From positions 1 to 64,000 of the forward strand of contig JAGOTP010000001.1 in the NCBI GenBank assembly GCA_018061755.1: a DNA stretch of 64,000 bases, written 5' to 3'. Made by a program: the position numbers and the translations under genes. Positions 49,472 through 58,500 of the stretch are shown here, piece after piece. Below the pieces are notes generated by a model that searched no databases, was not told where the DNA came from, and worked only from the letters and a program-made list of their open reading frames with translations. Position 1 is the stretch's first letter. Every line of letters starts with the position of its first letter. Origin of the DNA: Patescibacteria group bacterium (GTDB lineage: Bacteria > Patescibacteriota > Patescibacteriia > 2-12-FULL-60-25).

Positions 49472-51706
49472 CTAGAACTCGCGGCGGGGTGGGCGTGGGC
49501 CTCGGTCTCCACTGCGTGGTGGACCGCCAGGTCGTGCACCTCCGCTGCCACCGCGTCCGCCAAAGGCCGCTTGTTCCTCAGCCGATGGCGCTGGCGGGTA
49601 TGTATTGCCTTCTGCCCGCTTCATTGAGAGGTTCAAGCGTCCCATTGAGTCGATTTCGTTCACGACCACGTTCACGACTTGGCCGACTTGGACGATGTCG
49701 GTGACTTTGCCGACGCGGTAAGGAGCCATTTCGGAGATATGCACCAACCCTTCGACTTTCGGCAAGATCTCAACGAAGGCACCGAAGTCCAAGATGCGCG
49801 TGACAGGGCCGCTGAATTTCTCGCCCGCCTGGACTTCACGTGTCAGCTGTTTGATCCAAGCCACGGCTGCATCCAGCGATTCCAAGTTCACGGATGTGAC
49901 CATGACCATACCATCATCTTCGATGTCGATCTGGACTTTGTGGGTGGCGATGATTTCGTTGATGACTTTGCCGCCTGGACCAATGACATCACGAATACGA
50001 TCAGGATTAATCCGGAAGCTTACGATGCGCGGGGCATATTTCGACAGTTCTGTGCGTGGTGCAGGAATGGCTGCCAATAAGTTTTCCAAGACCTTGAGAC
50101 GAGCGGCGCGAGCTTCATGAATGGTGGCTTCGACGACATGCCAAGGCAGACCGGATGTCTTTGTATCCATCTGAATAGCAGTGATCCCGGTCTTGGTTCC
50201 AGCGATTTTGAAGTCCATACCACCGTCGCCGTCTTCCAAGTCTTGCAAGTCAGTGATGATTTGATATTTGCCGTTGGCTTCATCGCTCGCGAGACCCATG
50301 GCGATACCGGCGACAGGTTCTGCGATTGGCACACCGGCGTCCATCAAGGCAAGCGTTGAACCACAGGTAGCGCCCATCGAACTTGAACCGTTCGAACCGA
50401 GGACTTCGGAGACAACGCGAACGGTGTACGGGAAGACCTCTTTGGTTGGGAGAACAGGAATCAAGGCGCGTTCAGCCAGCGCTCCATGACCAATTTCGCG
50501 ACGGCCTGGTCCGCGGCTCGGCTTTGTTTCGCCAACAGAATAGCTCGGGAAATTGTAGTGATGGAAATAGCGCTTGGTAGTGGCATATTCCATGGTGTCG
50601 AGCGTTTGTTCCATGCCAGGTGAGCCAAGGGTCACAGTCGATAGAACCTGTGTTTGACCGCGCTGGAAGAGACCCGAACCATGCGTACGTGGGATCAGTG
50701 CGACTTCCGAAGACAGGGTGCGGATTTGATCCAATGCACGTCCGTCGGCACGACGCTTGTCGTTCACGAGCATATTTGTGACTTCTTGATCGACAAATTG
50801 ATCGATGATGCCAGACAGGCCACGCAGACCATCTTTTGTGAGACCTTGTTCCGCCAGATGCGCTTCAAGGGCTGCTTTCAGGCGGCCGACAGCGGCTTTA
50901 CGATCCGCTTTGCTGCGCAAGGGTTCAGCGAACAAGATACCACGCTGCGTTTTCAAGAAGGCAGAGGCTCCGTCGATGCGTTTCTGTTCTTCTTCTGGTC
51001 GTACTTTGTGCAATGAGAGCTTGGTTTTCCCGGCAGCCGCGACCACTTGTCCGATCAAATCAATCAAAGGACTAAGCTGATCAAGCGCAAAACGCAACGC
51101 GCCAACCATCATGTCTTCTGGAACGCGTTTGGCGCCCGCTTCAACCATGATGGTTTTGTCTTTTGTTCCTGCGACGACGAGATCTAATTCACCTTCTTCT
51201 GTTTGTTGATAGGTAGGAAGGAGAATATATTGACCATCTTTCAATCCAACACGCACGGCGGCGATTGGGCCATTCCAAGGGATGTCGGACATGGCGAGGG
51301 CACAAGATGCACCAATCAAGGCCGGAATATCGGCGTCATTTTCCTGGTCGTGTGAGAATACCGTCGTCACGATCGAGACTTCGTTGCGAAGATCGCTTGG
51401 GAAAAGGGGACGGACAGCACGGTCGATTAGACGTCCAGAAAGAATCGCTTCGTCGGTTGGGCGGCCTTCGCGCTTGATAAAGCGTGAGCCTTTGATTTTG
51501 CCGGAAGCATACATGCGCTCTTCGTATTCAACGCTGAGCGGAAAAAAGCCAGCATCTTCACGTGCTTCGCCGAGGGTCGCGGTACACAGCGCCAATGTAT
51601 CGCCATATTGAATGGTACAAGAACCATTGGCTTGTTGAGCGAGTTTGCCGATGCTGATCGTGAGCGGTCGTCCGGCGTATTCAATCGAGAATGTTTGGGG
51701 AGTCAT
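49472..51706 (-). CDS. pnp: Polyribonucleotide nucleotidyltransferase (PNPase)
   Basis: A 744-aa protein, usual length. It has two RNase PH-like domains (about 1-210 and 300-530; GQTQVLSTVTLGSPG, FHHYNFPSYSVGETKPSRGPGRREIGHGALAERAL), a KH domain with GPGG (about 570-575) and an S1 domain (about 615-690, GPVTRILDFGAFVEILPKVEGLVHISE). It ends in a Gly/Arg/Pro-rich tail that may bind RNA. It degrades RNA 3'-5' by phosphorolysis and forms a trimer. The leader is pyrimidine-rich without Shine-Dalgarno. A NYN-domain gene lies just upstream and rpsO two genes upstream, on the same strand. Confidence 0.98.
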   Translation of the reverse strand: MTPQTFSIEYAGRPLTISIGKLAQQANGSCTIQYGDTLALCTATLGEAREDAGFFPLSVEYEERMYASGKIKGSRFIKREGRPTDEAILSGRLIDRAVRPLFPSDLRNEVSIVTTVFSHDQENDADIPALIGASCALAMSDIPWNGPIAAVRVGLKDGQYILLPTYQQTEEGELDLVVAGTKDKTIMVEAGAKRVPEDMMVGALRFALDQLSPLIDLIGQVVAAAGKTKLSLHKVRPEEEQKRIDGASAFLKTQRGILFAEPLRSKADRKAAVGRLKAALEAHLAEQGLTKDGLRGLSGIIDQFVDQEVTNMLVNDKRRADGRALDQIRTLSSEVALIPRTHGSGLFQRGQTQVLSTVTLGSPGMEQTLDTMEYATTKRYFHHYNFPSYSVGETKPSRGPGRREIGHGALAERALIPVLPTKEVFPYTVRVVSEVLGSNGSSSMGATCGSTLALMDAGVPIAEPVAGIAMGLASDEANGKYQIITDLQDLEDGDGGMDFKIAGTKTGITAIQMDTKTSGLPWHVVEATIHEARAARLKVLENLLAAIPAPRTELSKYAPRIVSFRINPDRIRDVIGPGGKVINEIIATHKVQIDIEDDGMVMVTSVNLESLDAAVAWIKQLTREVQAGEKFSGPVTRILDFGAFVEILPKVEGLVHISEMAPYRVGKVTDIVQVGQVVNVVVNEIDSMGRLNLSMKRAEGNTYPPAPSAEEQAAFGGRGGSGGARPGGPPRSGDRGPRPPRREF

Positions 51707-51734
51707 AGTTTGAAAAAGGGAATCTCAAGTACGT

Positions 51735-52508
51735 TTAGAATGTAACACGAATTTTGCGTGTTGGTTGAGGGGGTTCGTCAGAAGGTTTGTCTTCACCGCT
51801 TGGTCGTCCACGGGTTTTTCCACGGCCACGAGGCAAGGTACTTGAATCAGTGGGTGGATTCACTGGACGTGGTCGTTCAATGGGAGCGACATCAAGCGTA
51901 AGCGGTGCTAGTGATTCAGGAACGGGATGTTCTTGAACGGGCATCGTCATTGCTGGAGCAATATGATGCGTATTCGTATGACGAACACTGCGACCAGCTC
52001 GGGCGGAATGGATGAGATAGGCCGTTGGATCAGACGAAAGATCCAAGAACGAATCAGCACGTTCCTTAAGCTGGGCATTGGTGGAAGAACCAAAAGCGAC
52101 GACTTCACACAAAATGCCATTCGCACGCAGATAATCAGCCAAGGGACAGAAATCTCCATCACCCGTCACCAAGACAACGACGTCGACGCGACCGGAAATG
52201 GCGATAGCCATAGCGTCAACGGCCATACCGACATCCCAGTCTGCCTTTTTTTCACCGCTGGCGAACTCCTGCACATCCTTCACTTTGAGTTCGATACCAT
52301 GCTGAACGAGAGCTTCAAAAAAGCCATGTTCTTCGCCCGTTTTTGATTTAGCAACGTAAGCAATGGCGCGTACGACTGGTCGATTGGCGACGGCGGCATC
52401 GACTAAAGCTCCGAAGTTCACTCGAGCGCCATAAATGTGCTTGGCGGAGTGATACATGTTTTGCGTGTCAATAAAGACAGCGACCCGTTGGTGGGGGCGT
52501 TTTACCAT
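51735..52508 (-). CDS. NYN (LabA/PIN-like) domain protein
   Basis: A 257-aa protein. The NYN nuclease fold (about 1-155) shows RVAVFIDTQNMYHSAK (first Asp), DWDVGMAVDAMA and VVLVTGDGDFCPLADYLRANG, the acidic residues expected to bind metal. The C-terminal about 90 residues are Pro/Arg-rich and disordered. NYN proteins are probable RNA-processing nucleases, and its place 29 nt upstream of pnp on the same strand supports a role in RNA turnover. Confidence 0.88.
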   Translation of the reverse strand: MVKRPHQRVAVFIDTQNMYHSAKHIYGARVNFGALVDAAVANRPVVRAIAYVAKSKTGEEHGFFEALVQHGIELKVKDVQEFASGEKKADWDVGMAVDAMAIAISGRVDVVVLVTGDGDFCPLADYLRANGILCEVVAFGSSTNAQLKERADSFLDLSSDPTAYLIHSARAGRSVRHTNTHHIAPAMTMPVQEHPVPESLAPLTLDVAPIERPRPVNPPTDSSTLPRGRGKTRGRPSGEDKPSDEPPQPTRKIRVTF

Positions 52509-52772
52509 ATAAAAAGTGACGATTCCTGGCTCACCTATGAAAAATAAAATTCGAACGTATAAAAAGCGGCCAGCGATCTAGAAAAGAGTAGCAGATTTTC
52601 TCTTAAAATACAAGAAATGGCTTAAATACGGATCTTTTATGCACAATCATAGATTCTGCCAAGAAGACCCGGCCGGAGACGAAAGGATGTTGGGGCCACC
52701 AAGGACGGTGGCTGCTCCGGCGAGAAGGTTGGGAAGGGTCGAGAGTGCGTTGTTGGGTGGCGATGGGAGTCT

Positions 52773-53351
52773 TCAGCTGTGATGCTTGGACTTCGGTCGC
52801 GTGCTCGTCGACGTCTGGCTCCTGACGGAGATCAGCTTCACGCCCTTCGTGATGGCCATCGTCAGCAGTGCTCGCTGCGACTCGGTGTCGATCTGGACGT
52901 CCAGCCAGTGCGCCTGGTGCGCGTCCTTGATCCCCGAGAGGTTGCAGCCTCGGAAGGTGACGCGCTCGAAGGTTGTAAGCGATACCTGCGTCTCGCTGAA
53001 ACGGACGCCCGTGAACGAGCTGTCGCGCAGCGTGCAGTACCTCAGCCTGAGCCGCGAGACACAGTTTCTCTCGAACCCGCACTTCTCGAACAGGCAGTTC
53101 GCGAAAACCATGTTCTCGAGGGAGGTATCTCCGAGCGTTACATCCACGAAGTGGCCGTCGCTGATCTTCAGCCGAATCAGGTTGAAGTAGCGAAGATCCT
53201 GACCTTTGATCATGCGTCCGTCCGCATCGATCTCCCGCACGTGCCAGTACTTCATCCGCAGCCGGTTGAACTCGTTGGAGTCACCCTTGATGAGGGCCTC
53301 CAGCATGAGTTGTTCGGGAGATGCGGTCGTTTCGTCTGTTCCTGCGTTCAT
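52773..53351 (-). CDS. Pentapeptide-repeat-like protein (GC-rich cassette)
   Basis: A 192-aa protein from the ATG at 53351 with GAGGA upstream. From about residue 60 it follows the A(D/N)Lxx-like pentapeptide pattern: LRYFNLIRLKISDGHFVDVTLGDTSLENMVFANCLFEKCGF, then RLRYCTLRDSSFTGVRFSETQVSLTTFERVTFRGCNLSG, forming a right-handed quadrilateral beta-helix. Family roles include DNA mimicry; no specific role is claimed. Its promoter TTGACT-18-TATATT (53450-53479) overlaps the rpsO terminator. It interrupts the common rpsO-pnp neighbourhood. Confidence 0.8.
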   Translation of the reverse strand: MNAGTDETTASPEQLMLEALIKGDSNEFNRLRMKYWHVREIDADGRMIKGQDLRYFNLIRLKISDGHFVDVTLGDTSLENMVFANCLFEKCGFERNCVSRLRLRYCTLRDSSFTGVRFSETQVSLTTFERVTFRGCNLSGIKDAHQAHWLDVQIDTESQRALLTMAITKGVKLISVRSQTSTSTRPKSKHHS

Positions 53352-53449
53352 CCTCACATCCGTTTCCTCGGGAATGGCACGATTGAATCCCCGATGTCTG
53401 TTGGCGGAATTCCAGAAGACATCGATGATCCAGGGCTGCGGAACGGAGG

Positions 53450-53479
53450 AATATACTAATTTTTTGGCTAAAAAGTCAA
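53450..53479 (-). promoter_or_regulatory. Promoter of the pentapeptide-repeat cassette
   Basis: Minus strand: TTGACT (53479-53474), 18-nt spacer, TATATT (53455-53450); -35 overlaps the end of the rpsO terminator stem. Confidence 0.6.
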
Positions 53480-53506
53480 GAAAACCTCCCACTGGGAGGT
53501 TTTCTT
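53478..53506 (-). terminator. Terminator of rpsO
   Basis: Perfect 14-bp palindrome AAGAAAACCTCCCA/TGGGAGGTTTTCTT around a single C. On the minus strand it is followed by GACTTTTT. Confidence 0.9.
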
Positions 53507-53534
53507 GTAGTCGCAACTTTGTTGGTGTTGAATG

Positions 53535-53795
53535 TTAGACCTTCAACTTGGCCATCAATTCGTCGTAGCCTTTGCCGTCTTCGCGCTTCAAGTACTTCAT
53601 CAAACGGCGGCGTTCACCGACTTTCTTGATCAACCCACGGCGGGAAGAGTGGTCTTTTTTGTGCATTTTGAGGTGCTCCGTCAATTCTTTGACCTCTTCT
53701 GTCAAGATGGCGATTTGTACCTGTGGCGAACCGGTGTCGGTTGCGTGTACGCGGTACTTTTCAATAATTTTCTTCTTCTTCTCTGGGGTCAACAT
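53535..53795 (-). CDS. rpsO: 30S ribosomal protein S15
   Basis: An 86-aa protein with the S15 pattern [50 protein letters not shown], split here only for reading. It binds 16S rRNA helices 20-22 and nucleates the platform. The pre-ATG sequence CGAATCTCTTCCT is nearly the same as that of rpsT and contains no Shine-Dalgarno. A perfect terminator closes it. Confidence 0.97.
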   Translation of the reverse strand: MLTPEKKKKIIEKYRVHATDTGSPQVQIAILTEEVKELTEHLKMHKKDHSSRRGLIKKVGERRRLMKYLKREDGKGYDELMAKLKV

Positions 53796-53950
53796 AGGAA
53801 GAGATTCGCGGTGGTCGAGCGAGCGTCAGCGGACCGACTCAGGCCAAAACACCGTAAGTAAGAGTAATAAGCGGGGGAAAGGTAGCAAGAAACAAAAAAA
53901 ACGGCAACTGCCATTCTTATTTTCTGTCTATTTATTTGTGATGAGAACCG

Positions 53951-54011
53951 ATACGCACGGGTGGGAGTGATCCCCGAGGAGTGTGACCTGTGAGGTCCCA
54001 CCCATGCGTAT
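53951..54011 (-). terminator. Long hairpin downstream of the 79-aa ORF
   Basis: 16-position arms at 53951-53966 and 53996-54011. The one imperfect pair is G-U on the minus-strand RNA but C-A on the plus strand, so the structure belongs to a minus-strand transcript. Confidence 0.65.
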
Positions 54012-54028
54012 AGTGCTGCTGATTGCAG

Positions 54029-54268
54029 CTACGGGTAGAGGTCTTCGCCCTTGTAACCCGCGTTGAACCGCTCTGCGGCCCTTGCGAGGTCATCCAGGGA
54101 CAACTCCGTCCGACTCCAGCGTCCCTCCGAGGGGGGATCCGACGTCAGCGGCGAGCCGTCGTCGGTCGGAAGCTCGTTGGCCGCGTCGTTGGAGCGACCC
54201 GTGTCCGGCCCGACGGCCGAGAGATCGGAACCGAGGGAAAGAGGCGCAGCCATCACCATGTGCATCAC
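54029..54268 (-). CDS. Possible small GC-rich ORF (79 aa)
   Basis: The product is Ser/Asp/Pro-rich, probably disordered, ending in a helix ELSLDDLARAAERFNAGYKG. No Shine-Dalgarno stands at the first three ATGs. It is supported only by the hairpin downstream (53951-54011) and a TTGACG promoter 250 nt upstream (54520-54549), so the transcript may instead be non-coding. Confidence 0.4.
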   Translation of the reverse strand: MMHMVMAAPLSLGSDLSAVGPDTGRSNDAANELPTDDGSPLTSDPPSEGRWSRTELSLDDLARAAERFNAGYKGEDLYP

Positions 54269-54347
54269 CCGTTGTTGAAAAGAGTCACGCGCAGGCCGTT
54301 CAGTACCCCCGATGGTACTCGGAACCGCCGTCGCGTTCTCTTTTCAA

Positions 54348-54378
54348 CAAAAGCCCCCGGGTTGACCGGAGGCTTTTG
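54348..54378 (-). terminator. Hairpin (possible attenuator) between promoter and 79-aa ORF
   Basis: CAAAAGCCCCCGG pairs with CCGGAGGCTTTTG with one mismatch. It could end a short minus-strand RNA of about 165 nt starting near 54512, or attenuate transcription into the 79-aa ORF. Confidence 0.6.
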
Positions 54379-54592
54379 ACGGATGATCTGGTTAGGAGAT
54401 CTTGCGCGTTATGCCACCGGTCGGTGCGGATTGCAAAGTACAACAAAACACTTCGCAATAATGGAGCGAAGGTCGTACTTAGCAAGCAATACCTGACGGG
54501 ACTGCATAACGTGCTTATAAGGATACGTTGAATCCAAAAAGCTCGTCAAGAGGTTATTTGAAAACCAGAGAACTACTTATTAAAACGTCAGC
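54379..54592. other. Gap; possible minus-strand small RNA
   Basis: No supported ORF. It contains a minus-strand promoter (54520-54549) and leads into the hairpin at 54348-54378, so a small RNA of about 165 nt is possible. Confidence 0.35.
54520..54549 (-). promoter_or_regulatory. TTGACG promoter
   Basis: Minus strand: TTGACG (54549-54544), 18-nt spacer, TATCCT (54525-54520). Confidence 0.55.
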
Positions 54593-54623
54593 GCGCCCCA
54601 GCCGGAAGAGTCCGGTGGGGCGC
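54593..54623 (-). terminator. Terminator of the 237-aa cassette gene
   Basis: GCGCCCCA-GCCGG pairs with CCGG-TGGGGCGC around AAGAGT; minus-strand continuation GACGTTTTAAT. Confidence 0.7.
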
Positions 54624-54661
54624 ACGGTGGCTGGATGAAGTTCCCCCAGCCGGGAGTTGGG

Positions 54662-55375
54662 TCAGGCGCGTCGCTCGGTGCGCTTTTCTGCCGCCCCGTA
54701 GGCGCTCCGAACGAGCCGATCCGCGATCTGGAGCGTGTCAGGGTGGTCTCCCGAGATCAGGATCCCGTGGGCGAGAAGGAACCCGATCTCGCTTATCGCT
54801 CTCAGAATGACATCACCATGCGGTTGACCGCTGAAGTTCATGGTGAAAGGCGCGTTGTCCAGACTGATCGGCAGGTTGTAGGCATCACGCAGCAGGTCTT
54901 GGATCGTGATCTGCTGCGGCCATTCCCCGAGTCGCCGGCAGTAGCCGACGATCGCCGCCATGGGCCGGTAGGCCCGTTCCTGAGCGTACCCTTCGAAGTC
55001 AGCCGCCGTGAGACCGCTCGGCGGCAGGGTCGGGTGCGGAGGCAGCAGCTCTTCTACGAGCTCGATGCCGCCTTCGGTCAGGTAGACCTGAGATGCGGTC
55101 TTGAAGATGATGAACCTGCACCGCTCGAGCTCCCGCAGGTCTGCGTGGATGTCGTCCCTGGTCGGCTGATCGCGCTTCACGAAGGGCGAGATCTGATCGC
55201 AGCGGATGTCGATGATGTCCGACACCGAGAATACAGCCTCCCAGGTGCGTGCCTCGGCGCACATCGCGACGAGGATCGCGAGCAGCTTCGTGTGCTTCGC
55301 GTCAGTGAGCCGACCGGTTTCCAGCAGGTTGCGCAGTTCGTGGTGGGTGATCGGAATCGGGAGTTTTCGCTTCAT
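54662..55375 (-). CDS. GC-rich cassette protein (237 aa), related to the one at 59678
   Basis: Family not recognised. Helical, with what looks like two winged-helix-type units: residues about 10-110 end in CRFIIFKTASQVYLTEGGIELVEELLPP, a helix-strand-wing-helix pattern, and about 130-230 repeat a similar layout (ISEIGFLLAHGILISGDHPD). The protein at 59678-60337 shares the LTExGIxLVExLI block. AGGAGA lies 5 nt before the ATG, and TTGACG-18-TAGATA (55426-55455) is the promoter. Strong GC-rich codon use contrasts with the divergent leuS. Confidence 0.7.
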   Translation of the reverse strand: MKRKLPIPITHHELRNLLETGRLTDAKHTKLLAILVAMCAEARTWEAVFSVSDIIDIRCDQISPFVKRDQPTRDDIHADLRELERCRFIIFKTASQVYLTEGGIELVEELLPPHPTLPPSGLTAADFEGYAQERAYRPMAAIVGYCRRLGEWPQQITIQDLLRDAYNLPISLDNAPFTMNFSGQPHGDVILRAISEIGFLLAHGILISGDHPDTLQIADRLVRSAYGAAEKRTERRA

Positions 55376-55425
55376 CGTCTCTCCTCTTGGATTTGTCCCG
55401 CAGTCGATCTGCGAAAGGACGTATT

Positions 55426-55455
55426 TATCTACATTAAAATATAGCCCTCCGTCAA
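55426..55455 (-). promoter_or_regulatory. TTGACG promoter of the 237-aa cassette
   Basis: Minus strand: TTGACG (55455-55450), 18-nt spacer, TAGATA (55431-55426). Leader of about 50 nt with Shine-Dalgarno. Confidence 0.6.
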
Positions 55456-55516
55456 CTCACGAAATCCCTCTATTGTCAGTTAAAATAGCCGTCTGGTACG
55501 CTCAATCAACCTTTCT

Positions 55517-58500
55517 ATGAACCCTCGAACGATTGAAACCATCCATGAGATGGAGGCAAAATGGCAGAAGACCTGGGCAGAAGCGGGGACCTACACCGCC
55601 AAAACTGGGAATCCGGCCGCCAAGCAAGACAAGTTCTATGGCTTGGTTGAGTTCCCGTATCCATCGGGTGAGGGTCTGCATGTTGGTCATCCGCGTTCCT
55701 ATACCGCGATTGACCTGGTTACACGCAAGCGACGAATGGAAGGAAAAAATGTTCTCTATCCCATGGGTTGGGACGCGTTTGGTCTGCCAACGGAAAACTT
55801 CGCGATCAAACACAAAATCCGTCCGGCTGATGCGACCAAAAGGAATATTGGGAACTTCACACGTCAAATTAAGTCGTTGGGTTTTGGTTTTGATTGGACA
55901 CGCGAAGTCGATACAACCGATCCGAAGTATTATAAATGGACACAGTGGCAGTTTTTGCAATTTGTGAAAGCGGGGTTGGCGTATAAAGCAAAATCAACCA
56001 TCAACTGGTGTCCAAAGTGCAAAATTGGGTTAGCGAATGAAGAGGCCCAGGGGGGCGTCTGTGAACGTTGTGGCTCACCAGTTGAGAAGCGAGAAAAAGC
56101 ACAATGGATGATCAAGATTTCAAAGTATGCCGATCGTTTGATCGATGATTTGCAGACGGTGGATTATCTCGACAAGATTGCGGCCCAACAGGTGAACTGG
56201 ATTGGGAGAAGCGAGGGCGCGGAGATCGCTTTTCGTATCCCACGATTCAAAAAACTCCTGGTGGCGACGAATAATAAGAGTAAATTCTATCGTGTAAAAA
56301 TATTGTTGACAGCGGTTTTGCCGTCAATCGAAATCGTTTCACCGGAAGACATCGGGTTGGAAGCGATCGAAGTGAAGGAGGGTTCGAACATGCGTGAGAA
56401 TGCTAGCCTAAAAGCTGCTGCCTACGCCAAGCTCACTGATTTGCCGATCTTGGGTATGGATTCAGGTCTTTTTATCCAAGGTGAACCTGACCTTGATCCT
56501 ACATCACCAAAGCGAAATGCTCTTGGGGACGTTGATGAATCAACGCTTACTCAAGAGGAAAAGGCGGGCAAGATGGACGCCTTCTGGCGCGGAATTGCCG
56601 CCAAGCATGGAGGTGAAGTTGAAGGGTATTGGCATGACATAAGCGTTTTACGTTTACCGGATGGAACAGAGATCTGCGAAGAAGATAAACGCGAGATCAT
56701 TTTGACCGATCATCGTGAGGGAAAAATGGACATCTATCTCCCAGTGCGTGGTTTATATAGGGTGAAATCAACCGGGCAGTACGTTGCGGACATGATCCAC
56801 GATGAAGAGATTCATGTAGAACTTGGCCCATTTACGCACGCATTGAAGAAGCTGTGTTCTGAAGAAGTGCGTGTCTTCACGACGCGCCCGGATACATTGT
56901 TTGGTGTGACTTATGTCACGTTGGCTCCCGAACATGGGTTAGTACAGCAGTGGTTAAATCAGGACAGTGTACAAAATGCGGATGCAGTACGTGCCTACAT
57001 TGAAACAGTGAAGGGCAAGACTGACATGGAGCGCACGGCTGAAACGAAGGAGAAAACAGGAATTGCTCTCGAAGGAATCTACGTGATAAATCCTGCGAAT
57101 GGTCAAACGGTGCCTGTTTGGATCGCGGATTACGTTTTGGCGGGATACGGTACAGGGGCTGTTATGGCAGTACCGGCGCATGATGAACGTGATTTTGCGT
57201 TTGCAAAACAGCACGGTCTACCGATTCGTCACGTTGTCTTTCCGGATCAAGGGCTAGGTGTGCATGTTGGGAATACGGAACAGCCGACAGAATGCTTTAC
57301 ATCCGAAGGTATGACTAGCCTGTCCGGGTTCTTGAACGATCTGAAGACAGCAGAGGCGAAAGAGGTAATGATTTCTTGGCTCGAAACGCACAATGCTGGA
57401 AAACGTCTGAAAACCTATAAGCTCCGCGACTGGGTCTTCTCGCGTCAGCGCTATTGGGGTGAGCCAATTCCGCTTGTTCATTGTGAAGCCTGTGCCAAGA
57501 AAAAACAGAAAGCGTTGTTGATTCATGGATTTAGTGGAAGCGCTGAAAAAGGTTGGTTCCCATCAATCAAGGCAGAGCTTGAGGCGCAAGGCTATGAAGT
57601 CTTTGCGCCGAGCATGTCGATGACTGGCGGACCAACGGTCGAAGTCTGGATGGAATTATTGAAACCCTACATGGAACAGTTGGGTGAAGATGACGTGGTG
57701 GTCGGTCACAGTATCGGAGCGCGGGCTGCAGTTGAGATGTTGGAACGAACCGGAAAAAAGATTGATCGGTTGGTTTTGGTTGCGCCAGCGATCGGAGAAT
57801 ATCCAGTCGCACGCTACGAACAGCGTTTGAAAGATGAGCCGCAACGCAAAGCGGATTTTGATTTCTTGCGCGAGTTTTGGCGGAAGCCGATCGATTGGAA
57901 ACGAGTTGAGTCGTTGGTCGGCTCAGCAGTTGTCATGTGGTCGAGTGACGACGCGATCATCCAAAAGCCAACGCATACCATCTATCCCGCTGGTTGGTTG
58001 CTGCAATCGTATGAAGGCAAAGGACATTTCCAGGAAGCGGATCAGCCGGAATTGTTGGAGCATATTGTGGCGCACAAAACGACGGGTTGGATTCCGGTGC
58101 CGGACGCGCAGTTACCAGTGACGTTGCCAGAGGTTGAAGCCTACGAGCCAACCGATACGGGCGAGTCGCCATTGGCGAAAATTGACGCGTGGGTAAACAC
58201 AACGTGTCCAAAATGTGGTGGTCCTGCCACTCGCGAAACCGACACTATGCCGAACTGGGCTGGTTCGAGTTGGTACTTCTTGCGCTACTGTGATCCACAG
58301 AATGACCAGCAATTCGCTTCGCCGGAAGCCTTGAAGTATTGGTTGCCGATCGATCTGTATAACGGCGGAATGGAGCACACGACCTTGCATTTGTTGTATT
58401 CACGATTCTGGCACAAGTTTTTGTATGACATGGGCTATATTCCAGAAGAGTGTGGTTCGGAGCCCTATGCCATGCGCCGGTCGCACGACATGATTTTGGG

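Noticed and set aside
49679-50120. Plus-strand frames inside pnp
   Set aside because: Antisense shadows of the S1 and KH domains of PNPase.
56243-58084. Inteins in leuS
   Set aside because: Neither insert begins with Cys/Ser/Thr of a splice block or ends in HN-Cys/Ser; both match other enzyme families.
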